The notes under the pieces were generated by a model, which ran no database searches, was not told the DNA's origin, and was given only the letters and a program-made list of their open reading frames with translations. A stretch of DNA of 33,267 nt from an uncultured Oscillospiraceae bacterium (lineage in GTDB: Bacteria > Bacillota > Clostridia > Oscillospirales > Acutalibacteraceae): NCBI GenBank assembly GCA_959596515.1, contig CAUFXR010000018.1, positions 1 through 33,267 of the forward strand. Reading direction: 5' to 3'. A program made the position numbers and the translations under genes. Of this stretch, positions 15,835 through 24,619 are shown piece by piece (position 1 is the stretch's first letter; every line of letters starts with the position of its first letter).

Positions 15835-16893
15835 ATGCAGATTTTTAGTTGGATCGGTAATATATTCGGTTATCTGCTTTGGTTTTTTTACGAGTTTACC
15901 AAGAATTACGGTATCTCCATTATTCTGTTTACCATAGTATTGAAAATAATCATGTTTCCGTTTTCCATCAAGCAGCAGAAATCTATGGCTCAAAATACCA
16001 GGTTGCAGGGAAAACAGAAAGAAATTCAGAAAAAATATGGTGATAACAAGCAAAAAATGTCAGAGGAAATGCAGAAGCTTTACCAGCAGGAAGGCGTCAA
16101 TCCCATGGGAGGCTGTCTGACCTCTATCGTTCCTCTGATTATCATGATGGGCATTTACTATTCCGTGGTAAATCCCCTGCAGAATACCCTGCATATCGCC
16201 GGAAGCAAGGTGGAAGAAGCCAGACAGTTGCTTCAGCAGGTGCCCGGCGTGGGAAATCTGTTCAGCGGATTTTACGGCGAGATCGATTTGGTAAAGCATT
16301 TCGACTTTTTCAAAGACTTTTTGCCCATGTTTTCCCCGGATGAGGCGGCAAGCATCGATTCTTTCAGCCAGGGATTTAATTTTCTGGGTCTGAACTTGTT
16401 GGATACGCCGCAATCGAGCTCTTTCAGCTCTATGCTGTGGCTGATTCCCGTGCTGTGCCTGGTCAGTTCCCTGGTGACCCAGTGGCTCATGCCCAAGATC
16501 ACCGGAAACCAGATGGCTATGCAGGGCTGTATGAAGTGGATGATGTTCATTCTTCCTTTGTTCTCCGCCTGGATCGCCTATACCGTACCGGCGGCCGTAG
16601 GTTTCTACTGGATCATCAATACCATTCTCCAGTTTTTGCAGACCTGGGTGCTGAATATCTTCTATAACTCCGACACCGTGATCGCCAAGGAAGAGGCGGC
16701 GAGAATCGCCCTGAGGGAAATCGAGGAAAAAAAGGTGAAGATGATCGCTTTGCCGGAAGGGCCCAAAACCACGGAAAGTGTTCCCGTTCAGCCGAAGAAG
16801 ACGGAACCGCAGAAAGCGGCGAAAAAGCCGGCGGGAAAGAAAAAGGGCAACAACAAGTCTGCCAGTGATTATTTAGGAAGCAAGAAGGGTTAA
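15835..16893 (+). CDS. yidC: membrane protein insertase YidC/Oxa1 family
   Basis: A 352-residue insertase that folds proteins into the cytoplasmic membrane alone or with SecYEG. Membrane segments are visible at about 24-43, 93-112, 199-219, 234-252 and 253-275. Between the second and third lies an 80-residue extracytoplasmic stretch (about 115-198). The positively charged groove residue is Lys37 instead of the more common Arg. No lipobox is present at the N-terminus, unlike B. subtilis SpoIIIJ. The C-terminal 65 residues are basic and end in KKG, as expected for ribosome contact. ATG 15835 follows GGGAGG. Confidence 0.95.
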   Translation: MQIFSWIGNIFGYLLWFFYEFTKNYGISIILFTIVLKIIMFPFSIKQQKSMAQNTRLQGKQKEIQKKYGDNKQKMSEEMQKLYQQEGVNPMGGCLTSIVPLIIMMGIYYSVVNPLQNTLHIAGSKVEEARQLLQQVPGVGNLFSGFYGEIDLVKHFDFFKDFLPMFSPDEAASIDSFSQGFNFLGLNLLDTPQSSSFSSMLWLIPVLCLVSSLVTQWLMPKITGNQMAMQGCMKWMMFILPLFSAWIAYTVPAAVGFYWIINTILQFLQTWVLNIFYNSDTVIAKEEAARIALREIEEKKVKMIALPEGPKTTESVPVQPKKTEPQKAAKKPAGKKKGNNKSASDYLGSKKG

Positions 16894-16909
16894 AAGAGGG
16901 GTGAGCTTT

Positions 16910-17809
16910 TTGGAAAGAGAAGCAATTGGTATTGGCGCTACCGTATTGGAAGCGCAGCAGGCTGCCTGTCAGCAGCTCGGTATGGAGACCCATGAAGTAG
17001 AATTTGAGATTTTACAAATGCCCGAAAAGAAGAAATTCGGATTGTTCGGCGGAGCTCCCGCCAAGGTGAGAGCTTATATTTCCATTACCCCGGCGTCTGC
17101 GGCGGCGGACTATCTTCGCGAGATTTTAGAGAAAATGGGAGCCCAGGGGGTCCAGATCGATATTGAGGAAGTGGAAGGCGGCGCGGTGTTGAACCTTTCC
17201 GGGGACAACATCGGTTTTGTCATCGGCCACAGAGGAGAAACCCTGGACGCTTTGCAATATCTGACCGGTTTAGTTGCCAACCATGTGGACAACTCTTATT
17301 ACCGGATCACCATCAATACCGGCAATTATCGGGAAAAAAGAGAAAAAACCCTGGAAAGCCTGGCCAGAAAAATGGCCATCAAGGCGGCGAAAACCGGCCG
17401 AAACAGCTCTCTGGAGCCGATGAATCCCTATGAGAGAAGAATCATCCACACTACGGTGCAGAAAGTCAACGGCGCTATTTCCTGGTCCGAGGGAGAGGAT
17501 ATGGGCCGGCATGTGGTCATTGGTCCTGATCCCAAGGTGAAACAGAACTTCCGCCCCCGGAGAGAGGGCGGCCGGTCGAGAAATAATATTCGGTCCCGCA
17601 GCCAGTCTCAGGACGGCGCCAAGACCGAGACTCCGGCCAGCGCGGTTTCTCAGCCCAGGCCGGAAATTAAAAAGAACGCCGCGGCTTATGAGAAGATCGT
17701 GCCCGGAATTCCGGCCCAGCCGAAACCGGTTCAGGAAAAGAAGCCTGTAAAGGATGAATCGCCGGTTTCTCCCTTGTACGGCAAGATCGAGCCGAAAAAG
17801 GGCGAATAA
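16910..17809 (+). CDS. jag: RNA-binding protein Jag/KhpB
   Basis: A 299-residue KhpB-type RNA-binding protein that acts with KhpA in cell-division and envelope control in other Firmicutes. It has an N-terminal Jag-N domain (about 1-50, with the KKKFGLFG motif), a KH domain (about 70-150, containing GHRGETLDALQYL), an R3H domain (about 155-205, with RRIIH) and a long, basic, Pro-rich tail. I chose TTG 16910 because GAGGGG lies 8 nt upstream; an in-frame GTG at 16901 would have its ribosome-binding site overlapping the start, so it is less likely but possible. It follows yidC by 16 bp. Confidence 0.92.
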   Translation: MEREAIGIGATVLEAQQAACQQLGMETHEVEFEILQMPEKKKFGLFGGAPAKVRAYISITPASAAADYLREILEKMGAQGVQIDIEEVEGGAVLNLSGDNIGFVIGHRGETLDALQYLTGLVANHVDNSYYRITINTGNYREKREKTLESLARKMAIKAAKTGRNSSLEPMNPYERRIIHTTVQKVNGAISWSEGEDMGRHVVIGPDPKVKQNFRPRREGGRSRNNIRSRSQSQDGAKTETPASAVSQPRPEIKKNAAAYEKIVPGIPAQPKPVQEKKPVKDESPVSPLYGKIEPKKGE

Positions 17810-17828
17810 AGTAAAATATCCAAGAACC

Positions 17829-17862
17829 AAAACGGCGATTCAAAAACGAATCGCCGTTTTTT
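17829..17862 (+). terminator. rho-independent terminator after jag
   Basis: A perfect 13-bp stem (17829-17841 with 17848-17860) with a 6-nt loop is followed by T residues (TTTTTT at 17857-17862). It ends the rpmH-jag transcription unit. Confidence 0.9.
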
Positions 17863-17959
17863 GCAGGCGCCGGCGGAAAAAGTGGAACCTCTGAAAAACA
17901 GAGAATCCTGATAGACGCTGGATCATCGGCAGAAAATTCTGAAAAAGTGGTGAACTGGA

Positions 17960-19354
17960 TTGGAAAACAAGCGCAACAGCCAGGAAAATCAGGGAAATAC
18001 CGTCGCCGCTATTTCCACCGCCCAGGGAATGGGAGGCATCGGGGTCATCCGGGTTTCCGGAAGAGACGCCTTTGCCGTTGGAGATCGGGTGTTTCAAAAT
18101 ATTAAAGGCAGAAAACTTTCCCAGATGGATGGATATACCGCCGCTTACGGCAGAATCCGGTCTGAGGGCGAGGATATCGATGAGGCCGTGGCCCTGGTGT
18201 TCCGGGCGCCTTACAGCTATACCGGCGAGGACGTGGTGGAGTTTTCCTGTCACGGCGGCCTGTACCTGACCCGCCGGGTGCTGCGGGCGGTGCTGGACGC
18301 GGGCGCTTTTCCCGCCCAGCCGGGAGAATTTACCAGGCGGGCCTTTCTCAACGGGAAAATGGGGCTGACCGAGGCGGAAGCGGTCATGGACATGATCGGC
18401 GCCAAGGGCCGGCAGGCCGCCCGGGCGGCTTTGGCCGGCAGAGACGGGGCCATCCATAAAGCCATCGATTCAGTGAAGGACAGCCTGATTTTTACGGCGG
18501 CCCATCTGTCGGCCTGGGCGGATTATCCGGAGGAGGATATCCCCCAGGTAGAGCGGGCGGAACTTACCGCCCGGCTGACGGCGGCGAAAACCGCCCTGGA
18601 AAAGCTTTTGAGCCAGTACGACGCGGGCCGGGCGATCCGGGAAGGGCTGAACACGGTGATCGCCGGACGGCCCAATGTGGGGAAATCCACCCTGATGAAC
18701 CTGCTTTCCGGATGTGAACGGTCCATCGTCACGGAGATTCCCGGCACCACCCGGGACGTGGTGGAGGAAACCGTCTTGGTAGGAGACGTGACGCTCCGGC
18801 TTTCGGATACGGCGGGGATCCGTTCCACCGAGGACCTGGTAGAGCGGATCGGCGTAAACCGGGCCAAGGACCGGGTGCAGACCGCTGATCTGGTGCTGGC
18901 GGTATTTGACGCTTCCCAGGAGCTGAACGAGGACGATCAGACTTTGCTGGATTCTTTACAGGGAGTGCCGTCGATCGCTGTGATCAATAAAACGGATCTG
19001 GAAACTAAAATAAACGTTGAGTATATTAAAAATAAAGTTCAACAAATAGTATTTTTAGTGGCTTCTGAGGGAAAAGGCCTGGACGAGCTGCGGGAAGCTT
19101 TGGCGGAGATCGCGGGCACCAGCCAGCTGGATCCTTCTCAGGGGCTGCTGGCCACGGAACGTCAGCAGCAGGCGGCAAAGGAAGCCCTGGCCTGTGTTAA
19201 CGAGGGATTGGAAGCTTTGGCGCTTGGTATGACCCTGGACGCGGTGACGGTATCTATCGAGGGAGCGGTGCAGGCTCTTCTGGAGCTGACCGGGGAACGG
19301 GCCAGCGAGGCGGTGGTGGATCAGGTATTCCACCGTTTCTGTGTGGGAAAGTGA
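17960..19354 (+). CDS. mnmE: tRNA uridine-34 modification GTPase MnmE
   Basis: With MnmG it makes the cmnm5 group on wobble uridine 34 of several tRNAs. The 464-residue protein has an N-terminal tetrahydrofolate-binding domain (about 14-130), helical domain and inserted G domain with GRPNVGKS at 236-243, DTAG at 283-286 and NKTD at 343-346. It ends in the FCVGK motif (catalytic Cys461), so the gene is intact. The start is TTG at 17960 with only a weak GTGGTG upstream, so the exact start is uncertain. A short AT-rich stretch at about 19003-19055, just after NKTD, uses codons unlike the GC-rich rest of the gene. Confidence 0.97.
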   Translation: MENKRNSQENQGNTVAAISTAQGMGGIGVIRVSGRDAFAVGDRVFQNIKGRKLSQMDGYTAAYGRIRSEGEDIDEAVALVFRAPYSYTGEDVVEFSCHGGLYLTRRVLRAVLDAGAFPAQPGEFTRRAFLNGKMGLTEAEAVMDMIGAKGRQAARAALAGRDGAIHKAIDSVKDSLIFTAAHLSAWADYPEEDIPQVERAELTARLTAAKTALEKLLSQYDAGRAIREGLNTVIAGRPNVGKSTLMNLLSGCERSIVTEIPGTTRDVVEETVLVGDVTLRLSDTAGIRSTEDLVERIGVNRAKDRVQTADLVLAVFDASQELNEDDQTLLDSLQGVPSIAVINKTDLETKINVEYIKNKVQQIVFLVASEGKGLDELREALAEIAGTSQLDPSQGLLATERQQQAAKEALACVNEGLEALALGMTLDAVTVSIEGAVQALLELTGERASEAVVDQVFHRFCVGK

Positions 19355-19918
19355 AAAAGAAAAAAGAAAGCGGACGCGAAAAAAAGGAAACGAGAAGCGA
19401 AAAGAGAAGCTGAAAGAAAAAGCGAACAGGAAAACAACGGTAAGGAAGAAAAAAGATAGCCGGCGCTATTGGCGTGCAAGGCGGTTAAAATTTATTCGCC
19501 AGAAAAGGGGAAAGGTTTTCCTGATGACCCTTTTAAAAACCCAGGGGGCGGGCAAATCAGAAATTCCCCGTTTCTGGGCGGAAAGTGAAAAAGAAAGCCA
19601 ACATGGAAAGTGAAAAAGGAAAAGAAAGCAAACGCGAAAAAAGCAAAGCGAGAAAACAAATCGAGAAGCTGAAAGAAAAACGAAAAGAAAAGTGAAAAGA
19701 GAGCGAAAAGAACGCGGACGAGAAAAACGAGGAGAGAAAACGAAAAAGAAACTGAAAGAAAATCAAACAGGAAGAGCGAACAGGAAAACGAAAAGAAAAA
19801 CAGAAAAAGAAAGCGAAATGAGAAACGAAAGAAGTACAATAAGGAAACAGGAGTCCGGCGGGGATAGATCCGGGGAAGCCTGGAGCGTGAACCAGTTTAA
19901 AATGGAGTTGATACCAGA
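19355..19918. repeat. purine-rich low-complexity gap between mnmE and mnmG
   Basis: The plus strand is dominated by G and A (runs such as GAAAAAGAAAGCG, GCGAAAAGAGAAGC), in two blocks around 19350-19470 and 19575-19835, separated by a mixed stretch. The pieces repeat loosely but without a fixed period. Open frames on the plus strand would encode only Lys/Arg/Glu runs, and those on the minus strand only Phe/Ser/Leu runs, so I do not call genes. No terminator or clear promoter was found. Confidence 0.75.
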
Positions 19919-21799
19919 ATGGAATATTTAGCAGGTCAATACGATGTGGTAGTGATCGGGGCGGGCCACGCGGGGATCGAGGCGGGCCTGGCCGCCGCCC
20001 GGCTGGGATGTCAAACCGCGGTATTCACTATCAATATGGACGCGGTGGGAAACTGTCCGTGTAATCCGTCTATTGGGGGGACCGCGAAGGGGCACCTGGT
20101 GAGGGAGATCGACGCCCTGGGCGGCGAGATGGGCAAGACCGCGGATCAGTGCCTGCTGCAGATGCGGATGCTCAATCGGGGAAAAGGTCCGGCGGTACAC
20201 TCACTTCGGGCGCAGATTGACCGGAGAAAATACAGTGAGGTCATGAAGCATAAGCTGGAGCTGCAGGAAAACCTAGATTTGCGCCAGGGCGAGATCACAG
20301 AGGTTCGCAGGCTGGGGGATGACCGCTGGCAGGCGGTTACCCGAATGAACGCCGTGTTCGAGACCAAAGCGGTGATCATTGCTACGGGGACCTATTTAGG
20401 GGGCCGGATCTATGTAGGAGAGGTTTCCTATGAAAGCGGTCCCGACGGCACCTTTCCGGCGGCTTTTCTGGGAAAAAGCCTGAAAGACCTGGGGCTTCGT
20501 CTGCGCCGGTTCAAAACCGGAACACCGGCCCGGGTACTGAAAAGCTCCATTGATTTCTCCGAACTTCAGGAGCAGCCTGGGGAGGATCCGGTGATTCCTT
20601 TTTCCTATGATACCACAGAGCCCTTGCAGAACAAGGCGGTCTGTCATATCAGCTGGACCAACGCGGAAACCAAGCGGATCATTCTAGAAAATATTCACCG
20701 TTCTCCCTTATACGGTGGAAAGATAGAGGGGGTAGGCCCCCGGTATTGTCCCAGCCTGGAGGATAAGATCGTCCGGTTCGCTGATAAGGAGCGGCACCAG
20801 CTGTTCATTGAGCCCTGCGGGGAAAATACGGAGGAAATGTATTTGCAGGGCATGTCATCTTCTCTTCCGGAGGAGGTACAGCTTCAGTTTTATCACTCCA
20901 TCAAGGGGCTGGAGCACTGCCTGGTGATGCGGTGCGCCTACGCCATCGAGTATGACTGTGTGGATCCGTTGCAGATGGCGGCCACGCTGGAGTTTATGGA
21001 TTATCCCGGTTTGTACGGTGCGGGCCAGTTTAACGGCAGTTCCGGTTATGAGGAGGCGGCCGCCCAGGGCTTGATCGCCGGGATCAACGCGGCGCTGAAG
21101 ATCAAGGGCCGGGAGCAGGTTGTTCTGGACCGGGCCAGTTCTTATATCGGAACCCTGATCGACGATTTGGTGACCAAAGGGGTAGAAGATCCTTACCGGA
21201 TGATGACATCCCGTTCTGAATACCGTCTGGTGCTGCGGCAGGATAACGCCGACGAGCGGCTGACGCCTTTGGGAAGGGAGATCGGTCTGATCGGCGACAG
21301 CCGGTGGAACCGTTTTCTGGAAAAGCAGGAGCTGAAAAGAAAAGAGCTGAACCGGCTGAAGAAGACGTCTCTGCCCCCTACCAAGGAGCTGAATGAGATT
21401 TTGGTTTCACGTGAAACATCTCCGGTAGAGACAGGAATCCGCCTGCTGGAGCTGCTCAAGCGTCCTCAGGTAGATTACGCCTGCTTAACCCCGGTGGATA
21501 CCACCCGTCCGGATCTGGATCCGAATATTTTCGAGCAGGTGGAAGTGGAGATCAAGTATGAGGGATATATCCGGCGGCAAAAATCTCAGATCGACGAGAT
21601 GCGCCGCTTGGAGGGCAAGCGTTTGCCCAGGAATATCGATTATCAGGAAATCCACGGCATTTCCTCTGAGGCCCAGGAAAAACTGAACCGGGTCCGCCCG
21701 GGAAATATTGGCCAGGCTTCCCGGATTTCCGGCGTCAGCCCGGCGGATATCTCCGTGCTGCTGATTTGGCTGAGCCAAAACAGGCAGACGAAAAATTAG
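19919..21799 (+). CDS. mnmG: tRNA uridine-34 modification enzyme MnmG
   Basis: The FAD-dependent partner of MnmE. The 626-residue protein has the Rossmann motif GAGHAG at 14-19, the NCPCNPSIGG block, the HLVREIDALGGEMGK block and the C-terminal KLNRVRPGNIGQASRISGVSPADISVLLIWL that closes the family. The ATG at 19919 has GGAG about 11 nt upstream. It carries a parS site inside its reading frame (21403-21418). It follows mnmE in the usual order but with a 564-bp purine-rich gap, and is followed by a 990-bp gap instead of by rsmG directly. Confidence 0.97.
   Translation: MEYLAGQYDVVVIGAGHAGIEAGLAAARLGCQTAVFTINMDAVGNCPCNPSIGGTAKGHLVREIDALGGEMGKTADQCLLQMRMLNRGKGPAVHSLRAQIDRRKYSEVMKHKLELQENLDLRQGEITEVRRLGDDRWQAVTRMNAVFETKAVIIATGTYLGGRIYVGEVSYESGPDGTFPAAFLGKSLKDLGLRLRRFKTGTPARVLKSSIDFSELQEQPGEDPVIPFSYDTTEPLQNKAVCHISWTNAETKRIILENIHRSPLYGGKIEGVGPRYCPSLEDKIVRFADKERHQLFIEPCGENTEEMYLQGMSSSLPEEVQLQFYHSIKGLEHCLVMRCAYAIEYDCVDPLQMAATLEFMDYPGLYGAGQFNGSSGYEEAAAQGLIAGINAALKIKGREQVVLDRASSYIGTLIDDLVTKGVEDPYRMMTSRSEYRLVLRQDNADERLTPLGREIGLIGDSRWNRFLEKQELKRKELNRLKKTSLPPTKELNEILVSRETSPVETGIRLLELLKRPQVDYACLTPVDTTRPDLDPNIFEQVEVEIKYEGYIRRQKSQIDEMRRLEGKRLPRNIDYQEIHGISSEAQEKLNRVRPGNIGQASRISGVSPADISVLLIWLSQNRQTKN
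21403..21418. promoter_or_regulatory. parS site inside mnmG
   Basis: GGTTTCACGTGAAACA matches the 16-bp parS consensus (TGTTTCACGTGAAACA) except for the first base. It is a ParB-binding site for chromosome segregation, located in the mnmG coding sequence. Confidence 0.9.
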
Positions 21800-22790
21800 G
21801 AGCCTGTGGGAAAGGGCGAGCTCTTGGCTCAGAAAATAAAGTCCCTGAGAATGCGGCCGGAAAGCGGGGAGGAAAGTTAAAGTCCCCTTGATAGCTGCCG
21901 GGAGTTTTTATCAGATAAGGAAAGAAAAAGCCAAAAGCAACGCTGGAAAAAATCTAATTTTATTTTGCGGGCTGCCGCTTGAGAGTTTGTTCTCCGCCGT
22001 CCCCAAAGCTTTCCTGGCGGAAAAGTTTCGGGAAAAAGATCCGCTAGGGCCGGCGGTTTTTCGGGGCAGGGTGGCTTTTCTGACGGAAAAGTTTCGGGAC
22101 AGAGATTCGCTGGTGCCGGCGGTTTTTCGGGGCAGGGTGGCTTTCCTGATGGAAAAGTTTCGGGACAGAGATCCGCTAGGGCCGGCGGTTTTTCGGGGCA
22201 GGGTGGCTTTTCTGGCGGAAAAGTTTCGGGACATAGATCCGCTGGGGCCGGCGGTTTTTCGGGGCAGGGTGGCTTTCCTGATGGAAAAGTTTCGGGACAG
22301 AGATTCGCTGGTGCCGGCGGCTTTCCAGGGTGAGATCCCAGTGGTGGAAGATTTCCGGTAGCCTTGCTCGCTGCAGTTAGCGACTTTTTGGGGCAGGGTA
22401 ACTTGCCCACGGCGGAAAATTTTTTAAGGTTAGCAAAATTTGTTGAGACTAGAGGCTTTCTGTGGTAAAAGAATTTCTCACGGATAAAAATTATTTTTCG
22501 CCAGAGGTTCACCGCGATTAGTGGTTTTCCGTGGCGATCTTATTCGTAACTGAAAATTTTTCTGGAGGAGGTCACTAGGGCCGGTGGTTTTCCCGGAAAA
22601 AATTTTACTGAAATATAGATTTTCGTTAATTGAAAATTTATTGTGGCTTTTAATTGAGCGGGATGTTTCAGAGTCGCCGCGGAATGGTTTTGGCATTTTG
22701 GTAGCAAGGGACTTAAGCTGATTTTTAACCTGAATTTTTCAGTCAGTTGAAAATAAGTTTTTCGTTTATGGAGAGAGAAGGGGGCAAAAG
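21800..22790. repeat. 66-bp tandem repeat array in a 990-bp gene-free gap between mnmG and rsmG
   Basis: An AAAAGTTTCGGG motif recurs at exactly 66-bp spacing at 22021, 22087, 22153, 22219 and 22285, so the array is about 22007-22340 with five copies. Differences between copies are scattered single bases. Because 66 is divisible by three, one plus frame (to a stop at 22361) and two minus frames stay open; each would give a 22-residue repeat. The plus frame starts at TTG 21888 without a ribosome-binding site, so I do not call it a gene. The flanks (21800-22006, 22345-22790) hold nothing recognisable. Confidence 0.85.
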
Positions 22791-23501
22791 ATGATTGACC
22801 GGGAAAAGCTGAAAGGGTACAGCGAGGGTTTCGGGATTTTCCTAGGTGAAGAGCAGCTGGAGCAGTTTGACAGCTACTGCCGTTTGCTGCTGGAATGGAA
22901 TGAGAAAATGAATTTGACCGCTATCCGGGAGCCGGAGCAAATTCTGGTCAAGCATTTTGTAGACAGCCTGGCGCTGTTAAAATTCACGGAACTGCCCAAG
23001 GGGGCGAAGCTGATCGACGTAGGAACGGGAGCTGGATTTCCGGGTTTGCCCTTAAAGATCGCCCGGCCCGATTTAGAGCTGACTCTTCTGGACAGTCTGA
23101 ACAAGCGTCTGGTATTTTTGCGGGCGGTCTGCGGCGAACTGGGAGTGAAGGCGAAGGTTATCCACAGCCGTGCCGAGGAAGGTGGAAACCTTCCCAGCCT
23201 GCGCCAGAAATTTGACGCGGCGGTTTCCAGGGCGGTAGCTTCCCTGAATTTGCTGGCGGAGTACTGTCTTCCCTTTGTAAAGGTCGGCGGTGTGTTTTTA
23301 GCGGCCAAAGGCCCTCAGGTGGATGAGGAATTGTCTCAGGCGAGAAACGCTGTTCAGCTGCTGGGCGGCGGAATCGAAAGGGTAGAGGAATATTTTCTTC
23401 CCGATGGAAGCGGCCGGACCCTGGTGACAGTAAGAAAAGAAAAGGCCACGCCGGCGCTGTATCCCCGGCACGGGTCAAAAATCGCGAAAAAGCCCTTATA
23501 A
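22791..23501 (+). CDS. rsmG: 16S rRNA (guanine-527-N7)-methyltransferase RsmG
   Basis: Methylates N7 of G527 of 16S rRNA. The 236-residue protein has the S-adenosylmethionine loop DVGTGAGFPGLPL and the downstream AVSRAVASL block. It ends with the typical basic tail KKPL. The ATG at 22791 follows a GGGGGC-rich sequence 4-9 nt upstream. A perfect DnaA box lies within the coding sequence (23158-23166). It is followed 106 bp later by noc. Confidence 0.96.
   Translation: MIDREKLKGYSEGFGIFLGEEQLEQFDSYCRLLLEWNEKMNLTAIREPEQILVKHFVDSLALLKFTELPKGAKLIDVGTGAGFPGLPLKIARPDLELTLLDSLNKRLVFLRAVCGELGVKAKVIHSRAEEGGNLPSLRQKFDAAVSRAVASLNLLAEYCLPFVKVGGVFLAAKGPQVDEELSQARNAVQLLGGGIERVEEYFLPDGSGRTLVTVRKEKATPALYPRHGSKIAKKPL
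23158..23166 (+). other. canonical DnaA box within rsmG
   Basis: TTATCCACA matches the canonical 9-mer exactly. It lies inside a coding sequence about 10 kb from the origin cluster. It could be a DnaA titration site or chance. Confidence 0.4.
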
Positions 23502-23607
23502 GCGACAAAACAATCTATATTCTTTGCTCAGAATGCGACACAATCCGCGCCGCTTCCATGCTAGGATGGTCCTAAGGAAATGGACAAGCATTGGAGGTGG
23601 CGCGTTG

Positions 23608-24429
23608 ATGCGTTTACGGTCAAAAGAAGAAAATAGGGTAAGGCAAATTCCTTTGGTGCAGATCTGTCCGGGGAAAGCGCAGCCGAGAAAGAATTTTTCT
23701 AATGAGGAATTAGTGGAGTTAGCCAGAAGCATTCAGGAAAACGGCGTATTACAGCCGTTGACTGTCCGGAAAATGGGGCTGAACGAATTTGAGCTGATCG
23801 CCGGGGAGCGGCGCCTGCGTGCGGCGGCCTTGGCCGGAAGCGAAAGGGTTCCGTGTTTGGTTATCGAGTGTGACGATCAGCAGGCGGCGATCTACTCCCT
23901 GCTGGAGAATCTGCAGCGTGTGGATTTGGATCCCTTCGAGGAAGCGGAAGGTATTGAGAAGTTGATCCATGAGTGGCACATCACCCAGGAAGAGGCCGCA
24001 AAACGGCTTGGGAAAAAGCAATCCACCATCGCCAATAAGCTACGGCTGCTGCGGCTGACACTGGAAGAACGGGAAGCTATCCAAAACGCGGGGCTAACAG
24101 AACGCCACGCCAGGGCGATTTTAAAGCTGAAAGACAGTGGCCTTCGGGCTATCGCCCTGCGCCATATGATCGAGCGGGGATTAAACGTCAAGCAAACCGA
24201 GGATTTTGTGGAAAGGCTTTTGGAGAAAAACCGGGAACGGGAACGGAAAAGCCATCGGCGGATTATTATCAAAGACGTGAGAATTTTTATGAACACCATC
24301 AATAAGGCGGTAGATACCATGCGGCTGTCCGGGATCGACGCCTTTACCGATCAAAAGGAAACGGAAGAATACATAGAGTGCGTGGTGAGAATCCCCAAGG
24401 CCTCCGCTTTGGACAGGCACTCGGCATAA
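23608..24429 (+). CDS. noc: nucleoid occlusion protein Noc (ParB-family)
   Basis: A ParB/Noc-family CTP-dependent DNA clamp that in B. subtilis blocks division over the chromosome. The 273-residue protein has the CTP-binding motif GERRLRA at 66-72, a helix-turn-helix around 135-170 and the Noc-type C-terminal region with INKAVDTMRLSGIDAF. Residues Q138, K144, R149 and R166 fall at Caulobacter ParB positions 173, 179, 184 and 201, where Noc proteins have Q, K, K and R, so three of four match and the fourth is a conservative change. I chose ATG 23608 because of GGAGGTG 8 nt upstream; the frame is open to 23524, without a ribosome-binding site there. The short N-terminus (MRLRSKEENRV) lacks the amphipathic membrane-targeting helix of B. 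subtilis Noc. Confidence 0.9.
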   Translation: MRLRSKEENRVRQIPLVQICPGKAQPRKNFSNEELVELARSIQENGVLQPLTVRKMGLNEFELIAGERRLRAAALAGSERVPCLVIECDDQQAAIYSLLENLQRVDLDPFEEAEGIEKLIHEWHITQEEAAKRLGKKQSTIANKLRLLRLTLEEREAIQNAGLTERHARAILKLKDSGLRAIALRHMIERGLNVKQTEDFVERLLEKNRERERKSHRRIIIKDVRIFMNTINKAVDTMRLSGIDAFTDQKETEEYIECVVRIPKASALDRHSA

Positions 24430-24491
24430 AACAGTGTACGACGAAAGTTCTTATAGATCCATGCCCTATTTCCAATTTATTCCCCAAAAGG

Positions 24492-24532
24492 GGGAAGGCC
24501 GGCGGAATCATTCCGCCGGCCTTCCCTTTTTT
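24492..24532 (+). terminator. rho-independent terminator after noc
   Basis: A GC-rich perfect inverted repeat (24492-24508 with 24510-24526) is followed by TTTTTT. It isolates noc from parA. Confidence 0.93.
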
Positions 24533-24619
24533 GGCTTCACTGAACGGAAAACGCTTCGATAAGCCGGCAGGAGCGCCCTGATAAAGAAGGGTTTAGCCTT
24601 CAGGTTCCCCAGCCCTGGA

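Noticed and set aside
19341..19931. Lys/Arg/Glu-rich open frames on the plus strand and Phe/Ser-rich frames on the minus strand
   Set aside because: They are direct translations of a purine-rich tract, with no start signal and no protein-like composition.
21877..22512. 211-residue proline-rich minus-strand frame, and 157-residue plus-strand frame, across the 66-bp array
   Set aside because: Any frame without a stop in one 66-bp unit stays open through all copies; neither has a convincing ribosome-binding site. Kept as a finding, not as a gene.
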